A DNA stretch of 64,000 nt from contig CM041294.1 in NCBI GenBank assembly GCA_023052935.1, forward strand, positions 24,632,641 to 24,696,640. The letters run 5' to 3'. The notes under the pieces were generated by a model that was not told the origin of the DNA, made no database searches, and worked only from the letters and a program-made list of their open reading frames with translations. The position numbers and the translations under genes were made by a program. Positions 55,649 to 64,000 of the stretch are shown here, in pieces; position 1 is the stretch's first letter; each line of letters starts with the position of its first letter. Origin of the DNA: Piezodorus guildinii. Its lineage: Eukaryota; Arthropoda; Insecta; Hemiptera; Pentatomidae.

Positions 55649-55804
55649 GAGTATTATTCTGTATTACAATTTCTATAAGTGAGTGATTACTATTAATTAT
55701 TATAAACTCTGAGTATTACCGAAGCCTTCTTCATGTGTTCGTCAACGTGAAAAACTTTCCTATACATAAAGCTATCTTAAAAATATAATTTCAGTTTAGT
55801 TCAA

Positions 55805-56725
55805 CTTTTTACTATACTCATGTATAGTAAGGGAAAGTATTGCGATCGTGAAAATTTTCGAATTCCATTTTCAACGGAAATACACGTTTTAGGGTCCCCT
55901 GAGTACAAATAATCAAGTCGCGCAAAAAGATCTGTGTGTGGTAACTCCCGAGCGGAAACGGTAAGTCCTATGAAACTGAAATTTCATATTTAAGACAAAT
56001 ATACGCCCGAGACATTATAAAACCTTTTTCATCAATATGAGTTTATCAGAAGAGCCACTTTATACCATGCATTTTGCACCTTTTTTCGATTTTCTCGAAA
56101 ACGGTTCCGACGATTTTGATTAAACTCGCTGTATCGATGTAAAATGTAATGGGCTTTAATATTATTTAGGTTTCATTCGGATAAAAATGGTCTGACAGGG
56201 CTTAAATGCCGATATTTTAAATTTTCTTCCTCTAAAGTACCTTTAGTTTTGTTGATTCTATAAAAATAACTATGTTATCTTGTTACCACTGATGAAAAAC
56301 AGGTAAATATATAAATTGAATGAATTCGGTATCCAACTAAAGGAGAAAACAGGAAAATATTTTTTAATCAAATTTTTCGTTTTTGAACACAAGAACAGTA
56401 ATATACATGTATGATATACCGTTGGAAAGCTAAAGATTTTAGAAAAAATATTATCTCATACACAAGCTTTTAAAAGTTAATAGAGAGTGATAAAACGCTG
56501 ATAAAACTAAGTAATTATTTTATATAATAATATAATAGATTTTTTAATAAAACACATGATTCTATAGAAATTTAATTAAATTAATTCTTTAATAGTTTTA
56601 CGTATTTTTTGTCTTTAACTGTATTTGAAAATTCTTTCATTGATTTTAAAAATGGAGGTAAATGAAAGTCGTGTGTTGCCCGCATCAGATTTTTGTTAGT
56701 GGGCTAGACCTACCACGAAACTTGG
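55805..56725 (-). repeat. Repeat X, copy 6, reverse orientation, longest uninterrupted
   Basis: On the - strand it runs from AATCTGATGCGGGCAACACA near 56690 through TTTAGCTTTCCAACGGTATA, TTTAAGCCCTGTCAGACCAT, AATCAAAATCGTCGGAACCG, GGTGCAAAATGCATGG, GTCTCGGGCGTATATTTGTC and ACGATCGCAATACTTTCCC to about 55815. At about 0.9 kb without an insertion, it is the best copy for defining the element's length. No open frame above background. Confidence 0.85.
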
Positions 56726-57329
56726 TCATTCGGACCTGGAAGACTTGTTTGTTAAAAACAATGATTTCAATTTTCTCACGTTTGAATGATATAAAGATTA
56801 ACTATTTTTGTGAAGACAATTTTTTTTTGAAATTTTAACTCTTCCGCCAAAATTAGCTACATTGATAATATCTGAGATGTTTTCTATTCTATGTATGGCA
56901 TAACTATCCTTGAGAGATAGTGATTAGTTTTTCTTATCGTTGCTAGAAAAGACAAGCTAAAGTAATAAGTGTCTGCATTATTCATTCCTCAGCTTGCTGA
57001 TCCTTGAGTTGATCTTTCTCTGGACTGGATATCTTCGTTTACATGTTGCTATCTAATATTTATATGTTTTTTTACAAAATATTAATTTTTTTACTGATTC
57101 CCAGAGAAAGATTTATTTAGGTTTGTTGCATTATCGAAAAAGTATAAAAAAGTATAGGAAGTTTCTGGTCTAGAAAGTTGCTGCTAATTTCTACATTTCG
57201 AATTCAAATTCGGTAACAACCATCCACCCTATGTTGGAAACCCCAATGGCCCTGCTTTAAGTGGGTATTTTTAGTTAACAGAAAAATTAGTTGACGTGAT
57301 CTTGGCTAAACACCATTGCCTAACAAACA

Positions 57330-57380
57330 TCAATCATATATATATATATATATATATAATTTTTTTTTTTTTTTTTTAAG
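57330..57380. repeat. (TA)n and poly-T tract
   Basis: ATATAT run at 57331-57357, followed by about 20 T at 57360-57379. Confidence 0.9.
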
Positions 57381-57851
57381 AAGTTGAGGATTTGTGTTAG
57401 GGGAGGAGGTCAGTAGTCTGAATATCGTTGTGAAGATCTCCCCAGTTTTTTCATATATACATATAACTTTGAAAAATTAGTACGTGCATTGAGAAAAACA
57501 GTCTTTAACTACGCCTTTCATATATTATTTATTTTCTTTTTTCATTTAGCAGTAAATAGACTAGCTATCAATATTTAAAATAACGCAATTTACACAAAGG
57601 CAGCCTGTATTTTACATTTCTCTTTATTTTCTCTGTATTTTCGTTGCTTTCAGCGTCATCTATAACCAATTTTGTAACAATTCAATTGATGAAAAAAGGA
57701 CATTTATGTATTTTTAACAAAAGGTAACACAAAATATTGAGAATTATTACTTTTAATTATTTAGTCATTAATTTAATAATTGCCCATGCTTCAGCTTGCT
57801 TGTCAAATATTAATTCTAAAAAAAATTATTATAATTTTAAAGAGAAATATT

Positions 57852-58263
57852 AATATTAACACTTAAATGAGCACACCTTAACTTCCTTTTGTTAATTATT
57901 TATTTTATTTCATAACCATTCACATCATCTATCAACGTTTCGGGGTTGTTTCCCCATTCTCAAGACTTATTTTTTTATTAACACTTTCTCATATACAATT
58001 CATTACTTCACTCCATAGCTTACTGCTATTCGTCTACATGGGTGTTCTACAGTAACTACAGTAAGCCAATGAACACCCATGTAGACGAATAGCAGTAAGC
58101 TATAGAGTGAAGTAATGAATTGTATATGAGAAAGTGTTTTCAAAAAAATAACTCTTGAGAGTGGGGAAACAACCCCGAAACGTTGATAGGTGATGTGAAT
58201 GGTTATGAAAAAAACAAAATTAACAAAAGGAAGTTATGGTGTGCGCATTTAAGTGTTAATATT
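57852..58263. mobile_element. Long foldback element with GAAACGTTGATAG hairpin blocks in both arms
   Basis: Arms of about 190 bases (AATATTAACACTTAAATGAG at the left, inverted at the right end) are highly similar and meet near 58055, where ATGGGTGTTC and GAACACCCAT pair. Each arm has a GGGGAAACAACCCC hairpin directly followed by GAAACGTTGATAG, + strand at 58159-58186 and - strand at 57955-57930. The leading CTGATGA of the other family members is CTTGAGA here. There is no open frame. Confidence 0.88.
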
Positions 58264-58699
58264 AAGAAAAACTTCCAGAAAAATTAAAAAAGAAGAGAAA
58301 TATTAAATACGGACTGTCTTTGTGTAAATCACTTCTTTTTTTTTTTTTGTTGGTTTAATTCTTATTTTTCTCAAAACTTTTTAAGCAATTCTTACCTCAA
58401 AGAACACAAGCAATGGCTGGGAGGCAACTCCTTGATTGATTGATGGTTAATGTAATAGTATTTAAATAATAAAAGTAAATATGAGATTTTCTATATCTTG
58501 TCTTATAAAAGAAATTTTGTGAATTATCGTGAAAAAAGTTGATTAAATGGATGGAGTAATACTGAATGGATTTCGACCTTTGTGTCTTAGTTATAGATTA
58601 ATTGATAATATATGTTGTCTTTTAGTTAGACATAATTATTCAATTTTTATGTCTACCCATATTTTGGTTAATTATTTTCAATAATGAAAATTTTTAATC

Positions 58700-59775
58700 G
58701 ACTAAAAAAAAAAAATAAATAAAAAATATATAACCCAACCTCAAAATTTCAGAGCTTACGTTTCAAGATGCCTAGAATCCGAATAAGGAATAAATAAAAT
58801 TCGTTTGTCCGGCATCCGCCGTACGTCGTCCGCCGTCCGCACCATTTCTCCGAAACTGCTAAACCAATTTTTATGAAATTCGCCACAAAAATACTAGTCC
58901 ATTCTGCGATGATTCTAACACCTAGACGTTGATATCAGGTGATTAGCTTTAAAATGGCAGCGGATTAAAAGTGATTTTATTCAATAACTCGGTTATTTTT
59001 GAAAATAGAGAAAAAATTCATTATTGTTTTTTAACAAAAAAAAAAAACACGAATAATTATATAAAAGTGAAAAAAGAAAAAACATTGAAATTTTACACAT
59101 AAATACGCTTATAACTCAGTTATTTTTGGCGATAGAGAAAAGTATATAGAGAGTTTTAGAATCAGTAAAGAGCGATAAAAAATAAAAAATTAAAAAATTA
59201 AAAAAAATGAAAAAAATTGAAACCTCGCTTAAATATACGCTTGTTACTACGTATTTTCGAAGATAGAAAACAAATTCATTAGTGTTTTTTAACCTAAAAA
59301 CTGCGACTAATTATATAAAAGAGAAATAAGAAAAGAAAAAAAAAATAATTTTTTCTCATAAATACGCTCATAACTCAGTTATTTTTGAACATAGAGAAGT
59401 GTGTGTGTAGAGTTTTTTAATCAGTAAAGCTTAATAAACAAAAAAAAAATAATAATAAATCATATGAATATTCAAGCCACAACTTATAAAAGATTTGATT
59501 CCCTGATAACTCGGTTATTATTCCTGATAAAGATAAAATGTAAGGTTTTTTCTGAAATAATGAAATTTTATTTGAATGAAAATCGAAAGGAAGGAAAAGA
59601 AAATAGTAAGGCAGTCCTGTATAAATGCTTTTGGTTTGTTATTATCAATAATGGAGCTTAGTGATCGACCAAAAAAAAAAAAAATAATAAATAACCCTCC
59701 CTCAAAATTTGAGATCTTGCGTTTCAAGATGCGTAGAATCGGAATAACGATTAAAAAAAAAATCCGTTTCTTCTA
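58700..59775. repeat. Composite repeat with about 95-base direct end repeats and internal tandem units
   Basis: 58720-58800 and 59680-59765 share CTCAAAATTT, GAGCTTACGTTTCAAGATGC / GATCTTGCGTTTCAAGATGC, and TAGAATC(C/G)GAATAA, each preceded by an A-rich run. Between them, roughly 240-base units repeat TAACTCRGTTATTTTTG at 58984, 59109, 59354 and 59508, followed by A-rich spacers with ATAGAGAA. GC-rich CATCCGCCGTACGTCGTCCG lies near 58812. Confidence 0.6.
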
Positions 59776-60984
59776 ATAAATAAATACCAAAATAGTAGTA
59801 GTGCCATTTGATAGAGAATTAAATTTTGGATCAAATGAAAAAAGAATCATTGAATTTGGTTAACAACTAGCTTAGATATAACGTTTTTAAATCAGTGGTA
59901 GTGTTATGATATAATGCTCTGAATTAGTGCTTTTCATATTACTTAATTGCCTATCTACTGCTTTATAAACAGTTATACCCTAATATTGGTATTTGGAAAT
60001 AATAAACCATTGTGTAATAATTTGCAGCGGTTTTTAGTTCCTGGAATTAAATTGTACTATCTGCCATATCTCCTTCTGATAAGCTTACTTACGTTGTTTA
60101 AAAAGGAAAGAGTTGAGCTTCATTGACTAATTTTTTTGATGATTTGTCTTTTGCTGCTTAAGTAGAAACTTATAAACCTATTATAACCTCCAGAAAAAAA
60201 CATAAATAACACCTGTAAATCTGCAATAGCTATAAAATCTGTCATGGAGAGCGTTAGATGCCGTAATTTCGGCAGATAAACATGGTCGGTAGCCTGCGAA
60301 TTGATCTGCAGACATTTGAAAGTAAGGACTTCGTAGGTCTCTTTTTAGTTTACTGTGTCTATATTAATCATTATTTAATGAATAGAAATACACATTGCGG
60401 GATAAAATAAAAGGTTAATTCCAAAGATTATTCGTATTATCAGAAAGTTAATTTTAATTGAAATCACAGTTTAATATGTTGGAATGCTTGTCTAAGTTAC
60501 GAAAATTTCTTTTTATTTGTTATTCTATTTATTTATTTATGTATTAATATAGTTGTTTGGAAATACCACAAGCTTAATAAAACCTCGACCTTATTGAAGT
60601 ATATAAGTAAATATTTTTTCATATGTAGCATAGTTATAGTACTATTTTCTGTAAAAATTGGAATCTTGAGAACATAGTCCTTTTTTGTATATGAATATAG
60701 TCGTTTTTCGCGATATTCAAAGGGAAATATCTCAAAATTCACTGAGTGAAACATTATGAAACTAATACAGATAACCCATCTACACGATGAGTTTAAGTGA
60801 TATAAATTTGGTCATTGAGACTAAGCTGTTTCCGGTGTTAAAATGGTCGGTCCGCAGTAAAAAAGCGTTTTCTTTAAAAAATATTAACTTCGGTAATTTT
60901 GTATATTTAAGAGCGAAACAAAAACTAAAATGTTGATGAGGAGAGTATTTTATATTATTTTTGTTCTTCCTACACATTACCTAT
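59776..60984. other. AT-rich stretch without recognised features
   Basis: No exon, SINE or LINE signature seen on either strand. Confidence 0.35.
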
Positions 60985-61450
60985 GTATTCATGAAAAAAG
61001 TTTGACAAATTCTTCTGAGTCCAAATGACCAAGTCCCGAAAAAAGGTCTATCTGTGTGTGGTGAGTCTAGCGCAAAAACCATTAGTCGTACGGAACTGAA
61101 ATTTCATATTTAAGATTACTATGCGCCCGAGATGTTACAGCAACTTTTTCACTGAAATCGGCTGACCGGAAGTCCTACTTTATTCCATGCATTTAGCACC
61201 TTTTTACGATTTTCTCAAAAACGGCTCTAACGATTTTGATTAAACTCCCTATATCGATGTAAAATTTAATGGGCTTTAATATCATGTAGGTTTTATTCTG
61301 ATTGAAATAGTCTGATGGGGCTTAAATGCAGACATTTTAAATTTTCTTCCTCTAAAGTATCTTTAATTTTGTATATTTAAAAAAAATAGGCACATCATCT
61401 TTTTTGAATTAATAAATAACGCTTAAATATGCAAAGTTGAGCAAATTTGA
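60985..61450 (-). repeat. Repeat X, copy 7, reverse orientation
   Basis: On the - strand it includes GAGTTTAATCAAAATCGTTA, GGTGCTAAATGCATGG and GCTGTAACATCTCGGGCGCA, with TTTTTTCGGGACTTGGTCAT near its 3' end (61040). Fairly diverged, and cut on both sides. Confidence 0.75.
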
Positions 61451-63238
61451 TTCACAACTAAAGGAGAAAAGACCTAAAATAATTCTTTGTGTAATTCTTT
61501 CACCGCATGACCGCTTGACGGCGCTGTCATCGCTGTCAACAGACGTCCCGCTTTTTCAAAATTTGTCCCCCTACGTACCGCGACGTGTTTTAAACGTTCC
61601 GACTTTTACAATTAAGTTAAATTCTATATTTATGAAAATCATTATTTTGCGTTCTAAGAATACTACGGGCTACGACGACTAACATATTGCTCTTGCTACC
61701 CAGTTACATTGTATTTGTCTCTCAGATGATAAACTTCGTGTTCGTACTGCATGCTAGTAAGCTAATTAATTAAATGAATATTACAAATCTGCTACTTACC
61801 ATAGAAAATTAAGGTAAGTTATTTATTGATATATTTTATAAATACATAAATTGTCTTAAACTCAGCTTAAAATACTCGTAGTCCTCATATTTTATATTGA
61901 CGACAAAAATTATAACACCGACCTTAGCATTAAAATAAATTTTAGAAAGAGATATACGAATAAAATGTTGCTAATATTTAAAGTCAATCAAACTAATTTC
62001 GTTATGAACAACAATAAAATATGTTCATGTAAATTTGTTCATAAGGCAAATTAATTCGGCGAAATTTTGCCGAGGGGAAACCCATATTTGTACTGTATGT
62101 GTTTATAACATTTTACTAATTTTTTAAATTCTCATAGACATTGTATTGTAATTTACTAAAGAATAGTAAGATAATCTCAAATTAATGTATCTTTAAGAAT
62201 CTGAACATATAATTATATGTTTATCTACAGTAAATCAAATGTGGACATCATAAAAATCAAAATTAATTGTTTAAACTTTGAAAGCCATTTTACGTGTCAA
62301 TATTTTGTTTACGGTCTTATATTTAGGAAAGGATATAGAATAACTGGTCTAAACGATTTTGAATGGATTGATCCTTATGTGATTTTATTTTATGAATCTT
62401 AGATAATTTTCAACTATAATAAAAATTAAAAAAAAATAGATAAAAAAAAAGAAGAAAAAAAAGATATATATATATATATTGTATGCTGTTTTTATTGTGA
62501 AATGTTTAATTTTCGATTAACATTAACGTTCTCAGCTGAATTATTTGTGATTACCATTTAAATGTATAATTAGAAAAAAAGGCTTATAATAGACTTGGAT
62601 ATAATTTTTTATATAGTTACATAAAATAAACGTTCCTATGAAATATAGAGAATTTAGCTTAAAATTATTCCATAAAAGTTAATATTGTGGTTTTAATCGC
62701 TCTCTATCTACCCATGAGTTGTTTGACGCAATGGAATAGGCTGCCACTGCGTATCCCAGCCAGAAGGCTTTGGTTTCTTTCTTAGGTCAAAGAACCCATA
62801 AAATGGCCGGCATTTCTGCTCACAAGTTGGTTTGCAGCAAAGGGTAATGAAAAAAAAAATTCGAGATAATCGGACGAAAGTATTTACCTCTGGAAATAAC
62901 TGCTTGCAGGCTGACTTTTTATGAAGTAATCAACTCTCAAATAGGAAGTGAAAAATCTTGAATTATGCTATAAAATTTACATAAATTGTTAAAATTGTGC
63001 CAATACGCTATTATTTTTTATCCTCTCCAATCTGTTTTTCAACCTCGCAGTTCCACAGAATCCGCAATATAAAAAAATAAAAGTGGAGCTGGTATAGAGG
63101 GTAGAAAAATTAACTGTTCTTGTACTTCTTGTCTTCTGTAAACCACTTCAATTTTTTTTTTTTCCCGAACTAAAAACATTATTTATTTTACTAATATTCA
63201 CATGATTTCGTTGTAATATTTTCTCTCTCTTCTCTTAA
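61451..63238. other. Intergenic or intronic stretch, nothing firmly recognised
   Basis: GC rises at 61500-61690 and 62700-62850 without a supported frame. A short (AT)n run lies at 62464-62480. No repeat X or SINE blocks found here. Confidence 0.3.
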
Positions 63239-63955
63239 GGAGGCGGCGTGGTCTAGTGGATAGAACACAAGTCAACTTTTTGTTTTGTTCGGTTTTAGGG
63301 CGTACAGCAGCCAGGTCATCAACGCCCGATGGTTAGTTATTATGGTTTATCTTTGAGAGGTGTTTATTCTTAGTTCAAGGGGAATTATAATGATAAAAAA
63401 AATAAAATAAAATAAATAAAAAATAAAGGTAGAAAAATAAATTAAACAATAAAAAAAATAATAAATAATAGGAAAAGGAATTAAATAGATACATAATAAG
63501 GAGGGTACGTCCTCGATAAATGTGTTGGATAGTCAGAAACTTTTTAACAGTTTCACTTTTGTTAGAAATTTAATGACTGCTTTTATGGAGGGCTCATCAT
63601 CCCCCAGAGCCATTGATATGTTGGGCGGTATACCCAGCTGGTATAATACTGTGTGATAATAAGAGCATTCTTCAAATATGTGTCTGATGGATACACTGTG
63701 AGCATTTAGGAGGGATTTCTCTAGTAATTAAGTAGCCATGGGTAAGTCGGTTATGTCCGATTCTGAGGCGGGTAATAGCGACTTCTTCTCAATGAGAACT
63801 ACGGCTTGAGGTTTTCCAGGGGTTTGCGATTTTCTTAATAAGTTTAAGCTTACTCGATGGGACAAGTCAACTGTTCTCAGGGTCCTGAGTACGAATCCCA
63901 GCTGTGGCAGAATAATATTTATTCTATTAATTCAGTAATTCAGTCGGGAGGTAAT
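63239..63955 (+). repeat. SINE-A copy split by a LINE insertion
   Basis: 63240-63282 is the head (GGCGGCGTGGTCTAGTGGAT, A box), and 63864-63950 continues with CAACTGTTCTCAGGGTCCTG, TACGAATCCCAGCTGTG (B box) and TTATTCTATTAATTCAG. ACAAGTCAACT occurs at both junctions as the target duplication of the intervening LINE. Confidence 0.85.
63283..63862 (-). mobile_element. 5'-truncated LINE 3' end inserted in SINE-A, 11-base target duplication
   Basis: The insertion is bracketed by ACAAGTCAACT. On the - strand it codes RLRIGHNRLTHGYLITRE and PPKCSQCIHQTHI, the RNase H C-terminal segment with the zinc-like Cys pair of I/Jockey-type LINEs, and then a long A/T-rich 3' UTR. A frameshift or stop lies within the readable part (the leading Ser/Arg region). 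Confidence 0.8.
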
Positions 63956-63967
63956 AAATACCATATA

Positions 63968-63971
<4 letters not shown>

Positions 63972-64000
<29 letters not shown>
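63972..64000. repeat. (AT)n microsatellite at window end
   Basis: At least 14 AT units, cut by the window edge. Confidence 0.95.

Noticed and set aside
58980..59480. CRISPR-like array because of repeated short units
   Set aside because: Units are diverged and irregularly spaced in a eukaryotic context, without a constant repeat and spacer pattern.

Overview
This is a eukaryotic nuclear window: AT-rich, with genes split by GT-AG introns and a heavy load of transposable elements. The proteins are animal-like, and the element mix (Jockey-type and R2-type LINEs, other non-LTR retrotransposons, mariner, tRNA-derived SINEs) points to an arthropod, most likely an insect. Species or order cannot be settled from the sequence alone.

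The left 36 kb is the gene-bearing part. On the + strand at 621-4803 is the 3' part of a phytanoyl-CoA dioxygenase gene (PHYH, peroxisomal alpha-oxidation), whose fourth visible exon carries an apparent one-base deletion. On the - strand at 8288-7330 lie COX19 (mitochondrial copper/cytochrome oxidase assembly) and PPCDC (coenzyme A synthesis). The COX19 stop and the PPCDC start codon are only 8 bases apart, a possible two-cistron transcript. On the + strand at 10055-19338 is a complete nine-exon NPRL2 (GATOR1 subunit, inhibitor of TORC1 under amino-acid limitation). Converging on it, on the - strand at 24973-21105, is a ten-exon gene for a 455-residue protein I do not recognise. Diverging from that, on the + strand from 27310, are seven exons of an AGC-type kinase of the S6KL/RSKR group. 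Its C-terminal exons are not visible.

From 35.6 kb to the end I find no convincing cellular exon. This 28 kb is built from repeats: three tRNA-derived SINE families (here SINE-A, -B, -C), LINE pieces from several clades, a decayed mariner, a hAT-like MITE with an 8-base target duplication, another terminal-inverted-repeat element, AT microsatellites, and at least seven pieces of an unclassified dispersed repeat called repeat X. Several insertions are nested with clear target duplications, so relative ages can be read. If the kinase gene is intact, this block is probably one very long intron.

The most unusual signal is a family of foldback elements at about 11.8, 13.1-13.4, 30.0, 51.1 and 57.9-58.3 kb. 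They share a short hairpin followed by CGAAACGTTGG or a close variant. In the best copies the hairpin is preceded by CCTGATGA, which matches the conserved core of hammerhead ribozymes.
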